The notes: a model not told the origin generated them from the sequence alone. A stretch of 64,000 bases of DNA from JAHJQZ01 sp963675235 (GCA_963675235.2 CAXXFU010000004.1:620001-684000); one strand, 5' to 3'. Positions 8,851-18,050 are shown, numbered from the stretch's first letter. Program-made: numbers and translations.

Positions 8851-9558
8851 CTATTCGTCACCCAAAACGCTCGGGCCGAACTCAACTATGGTGGTGATGT
8901 GGTGGGAAAGAACCGCCCGCACCGAATCGACACTTCCGCTTTTCAGGGCCTCGACGATAGCTTCATGACGCTCGGCCGTTTCCACCAGATCGCCGGAATC
9001 CTTCGAATTCAGGATCTTGAAGCGATGATTATGGACCAGGCATCGTCTCAGGATCGGCCGCACGCTCGGCAAATCGGCCGCGTCGTACAGAGTCAGATGG
9101 AACTCCCTATCGAGCAGTGACAGTTGATAGGTGTCGCCGTCGCGGGCGGAGCGAATCATTCTTGCGATCAGATTCTGCAATAGCTCGTGCAGCTGGAGAG
9201 TGTAGTTCTGAACAACGCGCGTTAGGCCACGACACTCGATGTCCCTGCGGACCTGGATCATTTCGCGTGCGTCATCAGGACGCGAGTCAGCAACGAAGGT
9301 GCCGCGATGCGGCCGGCGATCGACGAGCCCCTCGTGGTCGAGCGCAATCAGCGCCTCCCGGGCGGTGCTTTGGCTGCAGCCAAAACGCTCCGCGACTTCC
9401 ATCTCGAGGATCGTTGCAAGCGGTGGAATTTTTCCCAGCATGATTTCACGCTGCAATGCCTCAAAGACATTGAGGCTCCTCCTGCTGGATGGCCGCGAGT
9501 CTGCAGCAAATCCGGATGTCCTTGCTCCCCAAGACTGTCCGAGATTTTCGACTGTCAT
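8851..9558 (-). CDS. GntR-family transcriptional regulator, FCD (FadR) subfamily
   Basis: Cytoplasmic DNA-binding repressor of 235 residues. The N-terminal winged helix includes ATILEMEVAERFGCSQSTAREALIALDHEGLV, and the C-terminal all-helical FCD domain carries the usual metal-site residues (the DREFHLTLYDAA histidine and the HHITTIV segment). The ATG at 9558 follows GGGAGAGG closely, so it is preferred to an ATG seven codons upstream. It lies between the sugar operon and the divergent ATPase gene and probably controls both in response to a sugar acid or pathway intermediate. A perfect 16-bp palindrome sits 26 bases in front of it. Confidence 0.9.
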   Translation of the reverse strand: MTVENLGQSWGARTSGFAADSRPSSRRSLNVFEALQREIMLGKIPPLATILEMEVAERFGCSQSTAREALIALDHEGLVDRRPHRGTFVADSRPDDAREMIQVRRDIECRGLTRVVQNYTLQLHELLQNLIARMIRSARDGDTYQLSLLDREFHLTLYDAADLPSVRPILRRCLVHNHRFKILNSKDSGDLVETAERHEAIVEALKSGSVDSVRAVLSHHITTIVEFGPSVLGDE

Positions 9559-9583
9559 TGCCTCTCCCGCTGCTTGCATATCG

Positions 9584-9599
9584 TTATCGATATCGATAA
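9584..9599. promoter_or_regulatory. 16-bp palindromic operator in front of the GntR gene
   Basis: TTATCGATATCGATAA is a perfect palindrome, 26 bases upstream of the regulator start and in the region shared with the divergent ATPase gene. Its position fits an autoregulatory operator, although it is more AT-centred than the TGGT-type FadR consensus. Confidence 0.5.
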
Positions 9600-9754
9600 T
9601 GTAGCGACGGCGGCGTTGGTTGGCAAGACGTTAATTCCACCTGTCCGTTGCCTACCGACTAAGGGGAACCGGACCAGCCAAGATCCAGGTAACCATCTTA
9701 AATTGAGGAGGATCCGCAACCATCAAGCTGGATCCGGCCGTCTGGGAGGAACTG

Positions 9755-10852
9755 ATGGCAAGAATAGAACTCGAACGTCTGGTCAAGAACTACGGGACGT
9801 TCCAGGCCATAAAAGGCATTAGCCTTTCCATTGAAGATGGAGCCTTCGTGACTTTTGTCGGCCCCTCGGGATGTGGCAAATCCACTCTTTTGCGCATGTT
9901 TGCCGGTCTAGAGGAGATTTCCGGCGGTACGCTGAGGATCGACGGCAAGATCGTCAACGATCTCGAACCAAGGGATCGCGACATCGCCATGGTCTTTCAG
10001 GACTACGCGCTATATCCGCACATGTCGGTTGCCGAGAATATCGGCTTCGGCCTGAAGATGCGCGGCCTTGCCGGGGCGGACATCAAGGAGCAGGTCAAAG
10101 AAGCTGCGGAAATGTTGCAGATCACTTCTCTGCTCGACAGAAAGCCGGGCCAGCTCTCCGGCGGCCAGAGGCAGCGTGTCGCTATGGGGCGCGCCATCGT
10201 CCGCCGCCCCCAGGTGTATTTGTTCGACGAGCCGCTTTCGAACCTCGACGCCAAATTACGCGTTGACATGCGTACCCAGATCAAGCGTCTGCACTCCTTG
10301 CTCAAGACCACCACGGTATATGTGACCCACGATCAGGTCGAGGCGATGACGCTCGCTGATCACATCGTCATTCTCAAAGACGGCGTGATAATGCAGCAGG
10401 GCAATCCGGTCAGTGTCTATGAGCGCCCTGATAGCCGGTTCGTTGGAGAATTCATCGGCTCGCCGAAGATGAACGTCATATCAGCGCGGCTGGAACATGA
10501 TGCCGGCGCGACCATGCTCCGTTTTGGAGAATTCGCGATGGCGGTGCAAGGAACCGAAGGCGAGACGGGGACTGGTGTCGAATTCGGCATCAGGCCCGAA
10601 CACCTTGTTCCCTGCGCAGCAGAAAAATCGCTTTTCTCAGCGCGGATCGATGTTCTGGAGCCTTTGGGGTCCGATACGCATGCGATATGCCTGCTGGGTG
10701 GAACGGAGATCACCGCCCGGCTCGCGCCCGATCCCGCTCTCGCGCCCGGACAGGTGCTGCACTTCACTGCCGATCCGAAAAACATCCACTTCTTCGATGC
10801 AGAGAGTGGTCGTCGCATCGACTTCACGGCCGTGCCACCAGCAGCCAGCTAG
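9755..10852 (+). CDS. CUT1 sugar ABC transporter ATPase, UgpC/MalK-like
   Basis: Cytoplasmic ATPase of 365 residues that drives sugar import. Walker A is GPSGCGKST (residues 38-46), followed by the Q-loop in AMVFQDYALYPHMSV, the signature LSGGQRQRVAMGRA and Walker B YLFDEPLSNLDAKLR. The C-terminal third is the TOBE/OB regulatory domain typical of MalK and UgpC. The ATG follows GGGAGGAACTG. It is transcribed away from the sugar operon, from the region containing the GntR palindrome, and probably serves the permease pair at 5532-7294. It is the only CUT1 ATPase gene in the window, so it may also serve the other two CUT1 permease pairs. Confidence 0.94.
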   Translation: MARIELERLVKNYGTFQAIKGISLSIEDGAFVTFVGPSGCGKSTLLRMFAGLEEISGGTLRIDGKIVNDLEPRDRDIAMVFQDYALYPHMSVAENIGFGLKMRGLAGADIKEQVKEAAEMLQITSLLDRKPGQLSGGQRQRVAMGRAIVRRPQVYLFDEPLSNLDAKLRVDMRTQIKRLHSLLKTTTVYVTHDQVEAMTLADHIVILKDGVIMQQGNPVSVYERPDSRFVGEFIGSPKMNVISARLEHDAGATMLRFGEFAMAVQGTEGETGTGVEFGIRPEHLVPCAAEKSLFSARIDVLEPLGSDTHAICLLGGTEITARLAPDPALAPGQVLHFTADPKNIHFFDAESGRRIDFTAVPPAAS

Positions 10853-10866
10853 CCCCTGACAACAGG

Positions 10867-10895
10867 CTTGGCGGCGGGACTTTTTCAAAGCCAAG
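10867..10895 (+). terminator. weak terminator-like stem after the ATPase gene
   Basis: Arms CTTGGC (10867-10872) and GCCAAG (10890-10895) with a 17-base loop, followed by a short pyrimidine-rich stretch. The stem is short, so termination here is only possible. Confidence 0.25.
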
Positions 10896-10930
10896 GGGTG
10901 TCTTTTCAACCGGCAACTCGCTGTTTCTTG

Positions 10931-10952
10931 ACATATGACATAAGTCATGTGT
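10931..10952. promoter_or_regulatory. dyad operator overlapping a -35-like box upstream of the TTT operon
   Basis: ACATATGAC and GTCATGTGT form an inverted repeat (eight of nine pairs) around ATAA, overlapping a TTGACA box at 10928-10933. A repressor bound here would block the promoter of the TTT operon starting at 11032. The FCD regulator encoded inside that operon (14879) is the obvious candidate. Confidence 0.45.
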
Positions 10953-11031
10953 AGCGTGAATCTATCCGGATTCACCGCTCCTCCGCTGCGGCGTTCGGCA
11001 AAACAAATTGAAGCGGAGGGAGGAGACAGCC

Positions 11032-12006
11032 ATGAAATTCTTGAAGGCTGCCGCATTGGCAGCGCCATTCGTCTTTGCAGCGATTGGGATGAGCACTGCG
11101 GCGATGGCCGAATGGCCAGAGCACGCCGTCACCATTATCGTGCCGTGGTCTGCCGGCGGCGGAACCGATGCCACAGCCCGCGCCGTTGCCCAGCAACTCG
11201 AGAAGAGGCTCGGCCAGCCGTTCAACGTCGTCAACCGTACCGGCGGCGGCGGCATTGTTGGGCATCTGGCTATCACCAATGCCAAACCCGACGGCTACAC
11301 GCTCGGCGTCATCACCATCGAGTCCACCATGTACGGCACTCAGGGCACCCCGGGCGCTGCGCCCGAGAACTTCACGATGATCGGCCGTTTCAACGCCGAT
11401 CCGATCGGCATTAATATCAGTGCGGACGCACCCTATAGCGACCTCAAGGGTCTGATCGACGCGGTCAAGGCCGACCCCGGCAAGATCAAGGCTTCGGGCG
11501 CCAATCGCGGTGGCCTGTCACATCTGGCCTGGGCCGGTCTGCTCAACAAGCTTGGCATCGATCCCGAGGCGTCGCCATGGGTCGCTTCCGAAGGCTCTGC
11601 ACCTGCTCTGCAGGAACTGGCCGCCGGCGCCATTGACGTTGTCTCGACATCGCCCGCCGAGGCGCAGGCCCTGGTTGATGCAGGAAAGGTCAAAACGGTA
11701 GCTCTTGTCTCGAACGAGAAGAGCGAAGCCTATCCAGACCTTCCGACCATGCCCGAAGCACTCGGTATCAACTGGGCGCCGATGCCGTTCCGCTCGCTGG
11801 CTGGTCCCGCCGGCCTGCCGGACGAGGTCGTGCAAAAGCTTTCCGAGGCCCTTGCAGATCTCGTCAAGGACCCGGATTTTGTGAGCCTTATGCAGTCGCG
11901 CGGCTTCTCGATCGCCTATCAGGACAGCGCGACGTTCACCCAGACGGCCAAGCAGGATGAGGAGGATCTCTCCAAGACCATGGCCGTTCTCGGCCTTGCC
12001 AAGTAA
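11032..12006 (+). CDS. tripartite tricarboxylate transporter receptor, TctC/Bug-like
   Basis: Periplasmic solute-binding protein of 324 residues. A Sec signal peptide ends at AMAEW near residue 26, and the Bug-family ligand loop VPWSAGGGTDATARA follows at residues 38-52, then NRTGGGGIVGH. Such receptors bind small carboxylates and deliver them to TctAB. The ATG at 11032 has the strong site GGAGGGAGGAG, which excludes an upstream in-frame ATG. It heads a plus-strand operon with TctB, TctA and four cytoplasmic genes. The ligand is unknown, probably a hydroxy or sugar acid. Confidence 0.93.
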   Translation: MKFLKAAALAAPFVFAAIGMSTAAMAEWPEHAVTIIVPWSAGGGTDATARAVAQQLEKRLGQPFNVVNRTGGGGIVGHLAITNAKPDGYTLGVITIESTMYGTQGTPGAAPENFTMIGRFNADPIGINISADAPYSDLKGLIDAVKADPGKIKASGANRGGLSHLAWAGLLNKLGIDPEASPWVASEGSAPALQELAAGAIDVVSTSPAEAQALVDAGKVKTVALVSNEKSEAYPDLPTMPEALGINWAPMPFRSLAGPAGLPDEVVQKLSEALADLVKDPDFVSLMQSRGFSIAYQDSATFTQTAKQDEEDLSKTMAVLGLAK

Positions 12007-12036
12007 GACGTAACCTCCCGGGGAGAGTGCAGCCAG

Positions 12037-12507
12037 ATGCAGTTCGATGATCGCATTATTGGCGGCGTTCTGGCGGCATTCTCCCTCACCGTCATTGCCA
12101 TGGCCCGCCAGGTCGAAGGCGTACCGGGTACGGTTTTCGGCCCGGACATCTTCCCCACCATCATCGGCGTGGTGATGCTCGCAATATCAGTGCGCATCTT
12201 CATTCAGGGGGTGCGCAGCGCAGAGCACGGACCGCTGGTCGATCTCAGTGCCTGGTCCGGACAGACCAGAGGCATTATTTGCGCGATCTGGATTATCGCC
12301 GGCATTGTTCTGGGCATTGCCCTGTTCGAGCCGATCGGCTTTCCGGTCTTCGGCATGGTCCTTGCGCTGCCGTTGATGCTGATGCTGGGCGCGCGACCGG
12401 TCTGGGCAACCGTTGTAACGCTGGCTGCCGTGATGTTTGCCTATTTCGTCTTTTCGCGCCTTCTTTACGTGCCACTGCCCGTCGGCCCCTTGACCTTTTT
12501 GCAGTAG
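12037..12507 (+). CDS. TTT transporter small membrane subunit, TctB-like
   Basis: Inner-membrane protein of 156 residues with four predicted hydrophobic segments, the TctB (DUF1468) pattern, including PGTVFGPDIFPTIIG at the first loop. It works with the large TctA subunit as the membrane part of the secondary transporter. It starts 30 bases after tctC, with GGGGAGAG in the gap. This junction has no hairpin, unlike the other receptor-first junctions in the window. Confidence 0.88.
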   Translation: MQFDDRIIGGVLAAFSLTVIAMARQVEGVPGTVFGPDIFPTIIGVVMLAISVRIFIQGVRSAEHGPLVDLSAWSGQTRGIICAIWIIAGIVLGIALFEPIGFPVFGMVLALPLMLMLGARPVWATVVTLAAVMFAYFVFSRLLYVPLPVGPLTFLQ

Positions 12508-12513
12508 GCGATC

Positions 12514-14025
12514 GTGAGCCTGGAAACATTCATCGCCGCCCTGGCCATCGTTCTCCAACCGCAGGTGCTGCTGGTGATCGCGCTCTCTGCGGTCTACGGC
12601 CTGTTTGTCGGTGCCATTCCCGGCCTGACGGCGACCATGGCCACTGCGCTGCTTATTCCGCTGACCTTCTACATGGATCCGGTACCTGCCATTGCCGCTA
12701 TCGTGACCACGACAGCCATGGCGATTACAGCTGGCGATATTCCCGGCGCTCTCTTGCGCATTCCGGGCACGCCCGCTTCAGCCGCCTATGTCGACGAGGC
12801 CTACGCCATGACCATGCGCGGCAAGGCCGACCTGGCGCTGGGCATCTGCCTGACCTTTGCCGCTGTCGGCGGCATGGTCGGTGCCATCGTTCTATTCGTC
12901 TCCGGACCCTTGCTTGCCAATATTTCACTGAAATTCTCAAGCTTTGAGTTTTTCTGGCTCGCGCTGCTGGGGCTCATGACCTCGGCCATGGTGAGCACCA
13001 ACGGTCCGGCGCGCGGCCTGATCTCGCTGCTGATCGGCCTGCTCATCAGCACGGTCGGGCTCGACGTGACCAGTGGCCAACCCCGATTCACATTCGGCGT
13101 GATCGATTTATATGGCGGGGTCAGCTTCATACCGACCATGATCGGCATGTTCGCTTTTGCGGAAATCCTGCGGGGCCTTTCAGCCGCCGGTGTGAATCCG
13201 CCCGCACCTACGACGTCGGTCAAGCACCCGTTCCGGGGCGTCTGGGCTGCTGCCAAGAAATATCCCCTGAACGCCCTTCGCGGTGTAACGCTCGGTACGG
13301 TCATCGGCGCGCTGCCAGGCGCCGGAGGAGACCTGGCGGCCTGGATTGCCTATGGCACGGCGCGCAAATTCTCCAAGACGCCGGAGAAATTCGGCACCGG
13401 ACACGAGGAAGGGCTGATCGAGGCGGGATCGGCCAACAACAGCGGCCTGTCGAGTGCCTGGATTCCCGCGCTCGTCTTCGGCATTCCCGGCGACGCTGTG
13501 ACCTCGATCGCCATCGGCGTTCTGTTCATGAAGGGCCTCAATCCCGGCCCGAGGCTGTTTGTCGAAAATCCCACCATGCTGATGGCGGTGTTCATCACCT
13601 TCTTTGCCGCCAATGCGCTTCTCATCCCCATTGGCTATCTCGCCATCCGTGGTGCCCGCTATGTCCTGTCCGTGCCTCGCTCGATCATCGTCGGAACGAT
13701 CCTCATTTTCTCGATCGTGGGGTCTTTCGCGATCAACAATACGGTCTTTGATATCGGTGTGATGCTGGCCGCCGGCCTTGTTGCCTACATTCTCGAGAGC
13801 AATCGTTTTCCAATTGCGCCGATCATTCTGGGGCTTGTGCTTGGGCACATTCTCGAACGCAATTTCATCATGTCCATGCAGATCGCTGATGGAAACCTGC
13901 TCGGATTTTTCTCCCGTCCGATCGCAGCCAGCCTCGGCACGCTGGTGATCGCGGTCGTGCTCTGGCCACTCATCCGACGTTTGTTGAACATCGGACGGAA
14001 CAAGGCGGTTGTTGCCAGCAAATGA
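12514..14025 (+). CDS. TTT transporter large membrane subunit, TctA-like
   Basis: Inner-membrane subunit of 503 residues with about a dozen membrane spans, the typical TctA length. The two conserved loops are visible: GAIPGLTATMATALLIPLTF near residue 30 and GALPGAGGDLAAWIAYG near residue 268, together with the LVFGIPGDAVTS segment. It starts at a GTG six bases after tctB. With TctB it forms the ion-coupled channel for the ligand delivered by the receptor at 11032. Confidence 0.94.
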   Translation: MSLETFIAALAIVLQPQVLLVIALSAVYGLFVGAIPGLTATMATALLIPLTFYMDPVPAIAAIVTTTAMAITAGDIPGALLRIPGTPASAAYVDEAYAMTMRGKADLALGICLTFAAVGGMVGAIVLFVSGPLLANISLKFSSFEFFWLALLGLMTSAMVSTNGPARGLISLLIGLLISTVGLDVTSGQPRFTFGVIDLYGGVSFIPTMIGMFAFAEILRGLSAAGVNPPAPTTSVKHPFRGVWAAAKKYPLNALRGVTLGTVIGALPGAGGDLAAWIAYGTARKFSKTPEKFGTGHEEGLIEAGSANNSGLSSAWIPALVFGIPGDAVTSIAIGVLFMKGLNPGPRLFVENPTMLMAVFITFFAANALLIPIGYLAIRGARYVLSVPRSIIVGTILIFSIVGSFAINNTVFDIGVMLAAGLVAYILESNRFPIAPIILGLVLGHILERNFIMSMQIADGNLLGFFSRPIAASLGTLVIAVVLWPLIRRLLNIGRNKAVVASK

Positions 14026-14066
14026 GCCCATCACACAAAACATACGGCACAGTTAGGAAGTTCTAG

Positions 14067-14885
14067 ATGTCAGACCTGTTCAGCGTCAAAGACAAGGTTG
14101 CAATCGTCACCGGCGGACTTGGCCAGTTGGGGACCCAGTTCTCGAAATCCCTGGCCGAGGCAGGCGCTACTGTCGCCATCTACAGCCGGCGCCCTTTTAC
14201 CAGCGAGCAGATCGAGGCAAAATTCCCAAGCTTGGCCGGCCGTATTCGCGTGTATGAGGCCAGCGTGACCGATAAGGACGCGCTCATTGCCGCCACCCAA
14301 CAGGTCGTTGCCGATCTTGGCGTTCCCCATATCCTGGTCAACAATGCCGGCATCGATTCCAAGCCGGATGGCGGTGCCGAACAAAATGCGCCCTTCGAGG
14401 TTTATCCGCAGAAATTCTGGGATGAGATCATCGACACGAACCTGACCGGCGTCATGCTGACCTCGCAGGTCGTCGGCACGAGAATGGCCGAAGCGGGGCG
14501 CGGATCGATCATCAATGTCGGCTCGATCTACGGTATGGTCTCGCCCAACCAGGCGCTTTACGCCTATCGCGAAGAACGCGATGGCGTGCCCTTCATCAAG
14601 GCAGTTTCCTATGCCGCCTCCAAATCGGGTCTTGTCAATCTCACCAAATATCTGGCGACCTATTGGGCCAAGAAGGGCGTGCGCTGCAATCTGATATCGT
14701 TCGGCGGTGTCAAGACGGCCAGCTTCGACAAGGAGTTCATCGACGCCTTCCTCGAGCGTGTTCCGATGAATCGTCAGGCCGAAATCGACGAGTATAATGG
14801 CGTCATCCAGTTCCTCGCTTCAGATGCCTCGTCCTATATGACCGGCTCCAATGTCGTGGTCGATGGAGGCTTTACTTCGTGGTGA
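14067..14885 (+). CDS. short-chain dehydrogenase/reductase (SDR)
   Basis: Classical cytoplasmic SDR of 272 residues. The cofactor motif is VTGGLGQLG at residues 15-23, the NNAG motif follows at ILVNNAGID, the catalytic serine is in NVGSIYG, and the catalytic YxxxK is YAASK. A short insertion (YREERDGVPFIKAV) lies just before the catalytic tyrosine and is unusual for the simplest members. It probably oxidises a hydroxyl of the imported acid. It overlaps the FCD regulator gene by seven bases. Sugar-acid dehydrogenases such as 2-deoxy-gluconate 3-dehydrogenase are the nearest guess. Confidence 0.88.
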   Translation: MSDLFSVKDKVAIVTGGLGQLGTQFSKSLAEAGATVAIYSRRPFTSEQIEAKFPSLAGRIRVYEASVTDKDALIAATQQVVADLGVPHILVNNAGIDSKPDGGAEQNAPFEVYPQKFWDEIIDTNLTGVMLTSQVVGTRMAEAGRGSIINVGSIYGMVSPNQALYAYREERDGVPFIKAVSYAASKSGLVNLTKYLATYWAKKGVRCNLISFGGVKTASFDKEFIDAFLERVPMNRQAEIDEYNGVIQFLASDASSYMTGSNVVVDGGFTSW

Positions 14886-15685
14886 CATCCAGGACCTTGC
14901 GCGGCAAGCATCCAGGCGAGACCTTTGCCGACCGCATCGCCGCGGTCGACGCTGCCCCCGAACGCAGCAAGTTGCATGTCTCGGTGGTTGAAGCGCTTGA
15001 AGCCGATATCCTTTCGGGTGCGCTCAAGGTCGGGGATCGCATCCCGGCCGAGGCCAGTATTGCGCGCGCGTTCAATGTCAGCACCCGCAGTGTGCGCGAA
15101 GCCATCCAGGTGCTCGAGACCAAGGGCCTGCTGCGTCGAAAGCATGGCGAGCGCGCCATGGTCGTGCGGGATGATGTCGGCGAGTTTCTGGGATCGCTGG
15201 CCGTTACGGTCAAACAGCTTCTGTCGCAAAAATCCGACTATCTCGTGCAGTTGATGAATGTGCGGCGGATGATCGAGAGCGAGGCGGTAGATCGGTTGAC
15301 GGCGGGCGAAGGAGAACTCAATGACGAGGCCGAAAAGGCGCTTGCCGACATGCGCGCCGCCTGTGATGCAGGCGACTTCTCGAGATTCACCGATTGCGAC
15401 GCGGCCTTCCACCTCGGCATCGTTCACTCCGTGGGCAACGAGATTCTCAATGTCTTTTACGACAACCTTTTCGCCCTGATCATCGAGGTCATCCGCGTCA
15501 CCAGTCGCGTGCCCAACAAATCGCTCGACATTGCCTATGCGGAGCACGAGGAAATCTACACGCTGATCCGCGCCCGCGACGCAGACGGCGCCAAGAAGGC
15601 CATTCGCAAACAGATCGACAACAGTGCGAGCTACCTCAAGGTTGCCCTTGACGAGGCCAGCATGCAGAAAGAGCAGCAAAAATAA
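14879..15685 (+). CDS. GntR-family regulator, FCD subfamily
   Basis: DNA-binding regulator of 268 residues with a winged helix (DRIPAEASIARAFNVSTRSVREAIQVLETKGLLRR) and a C-terminal FCD ligand domain (DCDAAFHLGIVHSVGNEIL, and AEHEEIYTLIRARDADGAKKAI). It begins at tandem GTG codons inside the end of the SDR gene and ends on the first base of the RraA start. This tight packing makes it a cotranscribed, probably autoregulatory, operon repressor. The dyad at 10931-10952 is its likely operator. Confidence 0.9.
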   Translation: MVTSRTLRGKHPGETFADRIAAVDAAPERSKLHVSVVEALEADILSGALKVGDRIPAEASIARAFNVSTRSVREAIQVLETKGLLRRKHGERAMVVRDDVGEFLGSLAVTVKQLLSQKSDYLVQLMNVRRMIESEAVDRLTAGEGELNDEAEKALADMRAACDAGDFSRFTDCDAAFHLGIVHSVGNEILNVFYDNLFALIIEVIRVTSRVPNKSLDIAYAEHEEIYTLIRARDADGAKKAIRKQIDNSASYLKVALDEASMQKEQQK

Positions 15686-16344
15686 TGTCAGGTTTCGACT
15701 ATTCCGACACCGATTGGGATGCCATTTCGCGCCTGTCCAAGTGGTACTCGGGCGATATTCATGACTCCATGGAGCAACTTGGCATCTATGGCTATCTCGA
15801 GGGTATTTCCCTTTTCGGCCATCTCACGCCGGGACAGGTGGCCTGCGGGCCGGCGGTGACGGTTCTGTTCGCCCCGAGCACGCGCGAGTGGCAGCCGCAG
15901 GACGCCTATCATCATGCCATCGACAACTGCCCGAAAGGCGGTATTCTCCTGGTCGATGCATCGTGCGCGCCTGGCTCGTGCACCGGCGGACTGATGTCAT
16001 CCGGCGCAAAGACTCGTGGCGCGGCCGCAACCGTCGTCAACGGCACGGTGCGCGATACCGCCGAGGTCAAGAGACTCGGCTATCCCCTTTTCGGCACGGG
16101 TGTCAGCCCGATTGCGGTCTCCGGCCGCAAGGAGCCGGTCGCATCGCAGGTGCCGATCACCATATCGGGACTCCAAATCGTGCCCGGCGACGTGATCTTT
16201 GCCGATATCGACGGCGTCATCGTTATCCCGAAAAACGCGGTGGCCGCTGTTGCCGATCAGGCGGAAAAAGGCGGCAAGGCCGAAGCGCTGGCGCAGAAGC
16301 GGATTCTGGGCGGAGAAAAGCTGCAGTCGGTCTGGCCTGTCTAG
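15685..16344 (+). CDS. RraA/HMG-aldolase family protein
   Basis: Cytoplasmic protein of 219 residues in the family that includes RraA ribonuclease regulators and 4-hydroxy-4-methyl-2-oxoglutarate aldolases. The G..R-D metal and substrate motif appears as GGLMSSGAKTRGAAATVVNG followed by TVRD, and the C-terminal VIFADIDGVIVIPKNA segment is also typical. In this setting, next to an SDR and a carboxylate transporter, an aldolase or decarboxylase acting on a keto acid is more likely than RNA regulation. Its start overlaps the preceding stop by one base. Confidence 0.85.
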   Translation: MSGFDYSDTDWDAISRLSKWYSGDIHDSMEQLGIYGYLEGISLFGHLTPGQVACGPAVTVLFAPSTREWQPQDAYHHAIDNCPKGGILLVDASCAPGSCTGGLMSSGAKTRGAAATVVNGTVRDTAEVKRLGYPLFGTGVSPIAVSGRKEPVASQVPITISGLQIVPGDVIFADIDGVIVIPKNAVAAVADQAEKGGKAEALAQKRILGGEKLQSVWPV

Positions 16345-16448
16345 ACGGGCCGATTTCGGTGCAGAGGCGGAAACGACGATGCCTGCAATCACCAAGCTCG
16401 CGCCAACTCTACCGGACGGGCCGCGCGTGAACATGCGAGGAGACCAAG

Positions 16449-18050
16449 ATGTTTGACACGGTATACCTATTTTCGAGCGGGGATTTACGGGAGAGCGCCA
16501 ATACCGTGTGCTGGCCGGCGCAACAGGAGATGGAGGAGCAGCTCGGGGCGTCGGTTGCCAAGCTCGGCAGCAAGGTGATCCGGGCCCATGCGGTCGATCC
16601 GGTCCGGGGCCACGGTTTTCTCGGCAGCCAGCGCGAAGGCATGGATGCGTTCAAGGCCATTCCCGAGGACGCGCCGGTGATTGTCGCCGAAGCGGTGTGG
16701 CAGTATTCGCACCACGTCCTGCCCGGGCTCATTCACCACAAGGGCCCTGTGCTGACCGTGGCCAACTGGTCCGGGCAATGGCCGGGGCTTGTCGGCATGC
16801 TCAATCTCAACGGCTCGCTGACCAAGGCGGGTCGGGCCTATTCGACGCTGTGGAGTTCCGATTTCACCGACGCCTATTTCATGGATGGGCTCAAGACCTG
16901 GCTCGAGGGCAAACAGGTCAGCCACGATAACAGCCATGTGACGCCGATTGCCGATATTGCCATTCCCGCAAAGCTCGACACCATCGCCGCCGACATCGCT
17001 TCCGACATGCTCCGCACCAAGCGCATCATGGGGGTGTTCGACGAGGGCTGCATGGGCATGTTCAACGCCATCGTCCCCGATCACCTGCTCAATCCCTTGG
17101 GCATCTTCAAGGAGCGGCTGTCGCAGTCGGCGCTCTATTACGAGACCAGCACGATCGAGGACGAGTATGGGGAAAAGGCCCTCGCATGGCTCGAGGACAA
17201 GGGCATGAGCTTCGCCTTCGGGACCGACGAGGAGACCGAACTGACCCGCGAGCAGGTCAAGGTGCAGCTGCGCATGTATGCCGCTGCCGCGCGCCTGGCC
17301 GATCGGTTCTCCTGCGATGCCATCGGCATCCAGTACCAGCAGGGCCTGAAGGACCTGCTGCCGGCCTCGGATCTGGCCGAGGGGCTGCTCAACAATGACG
17401 AACGACCCGAAGTGCTCAACGAGGCCGGCATCCCGATCCGCCCGGGCAAGGCGATCACCCATTTCAACGAAGTCGACGAGTGCGCCGGCATCGACGGCCT
17501 TCTGACCGATCAGGTTCATCGTGCTCTCGGGCAGCCGGCCGAGAACACCCTGCACGATCTCCGCTGGGGCGATGTCGATGCCTCGGGAACCGAGGACGGC
17601 TTCATCTGGGTGTTCGAGATCTCCGGCGCCGTTCCGCCCGCCCACAACGGCGGCTACGCCAACAGCTACGGCCATCGCCAACCGAAGATGTATTTCCGGC
17701 TTGGCGGCTCTTCGCTGTCGGGCGTGTCCAGGCCCGGCGTCATCATCTGGTCGCGGATCTATGTGGCCAACGACCGGCTCAACATGGACATCGGGCTTGG
17801 CGACGTCGTCGCGCTTCCCGAGGCGGAGACCAGGCGCCGGCTCGACAGCACCACGCCGCAATGGCCGATCATGCATGGGCGGCTGCGCGGCGTCTCCCAG
17901 ACCCAGATGATGGGCCGGCACAAGGCCAATCACATCCAGGTCGCCTATGCCAATGACGAACAGGGCGCCATCGACGCCGCCCTCGCCAAGGCCGCTCTCG
18001 CCGAAAAGCTCGGCATCAACGTCAACTGGTGCGGAGATTTGCCGAGCTAG
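16449..18050 (+). CDS. L-fucose isomerase-like protein
   Basis: Cytoplasmic protein of 533 residues resembling the L-fucose/L-arabinose isomerase fold. The N-terminal Rossmann-like half contains LTVANWSGQWPGLVGMLNLNGSL, and the C-terminal metal-site-like segment is rich in Glu, Asp and His (for example HFNEVDECAGIDG). A GAGGAG ribosome site precedes the ATG. Such proteins are often encoded beside TTT transporters and sugar-acid genes, yet the reaction is not established here. It may isomerise a keto sugar made by the SDR. It is the last gene of the operon. Confidence 0.78.
   Translation: MFDTVYLFSSGDLRESANTVCWPAQQEMEEQLGASVAKLGSKVIRAHAVDPVRGHGFLGSQREGMDAFKAIPEDAPVIVAEAVWQYSHHVLPGLIHHKGPVLTVANWSGQWPGLVGMLNLNGSLTKAGRAYSTLWSSDFTDAYFMDGLKTWLEGKQVSHDNSHVTPIADIAIPAKLDTIAADIASDMLRTKRIMGVFDEGCMGMFNAIVPDHLLNPLGIFKERLSQSALYYETSTIEDEYGEKALAWLEDKGMSFAFGTDEETELTREQVKVQLRMYAAAARLADRFSCDAIGIQYQQGLKDLLPASDLAEGLLNNDERPEVLNEAGIPIRPGKAITHFNEVDECAGIDGLLTDQVHRALGQPAENTLHDLRWGDVDASGTEDGFIWVFEISGAVPPAHNGGYANSYGHRQPKMYFRLGGSSLSGVSRPGVIIWSRIYVANDRLNMDIGLGDVVALPEAETRRRLDSTTPQWPIMHGRLRGVSQTQMMGRHKANHIQVAYANDEQGAIDAALAKAALAEKLGINVNWCGDLPS

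Noticed and set aside
9709..9737. Two GGATCC copies before the ATPase gene
   Set aside because: Six-base repeats this short are expected by chance in GC-rich DNA and show no symmetry linking them to regulation.
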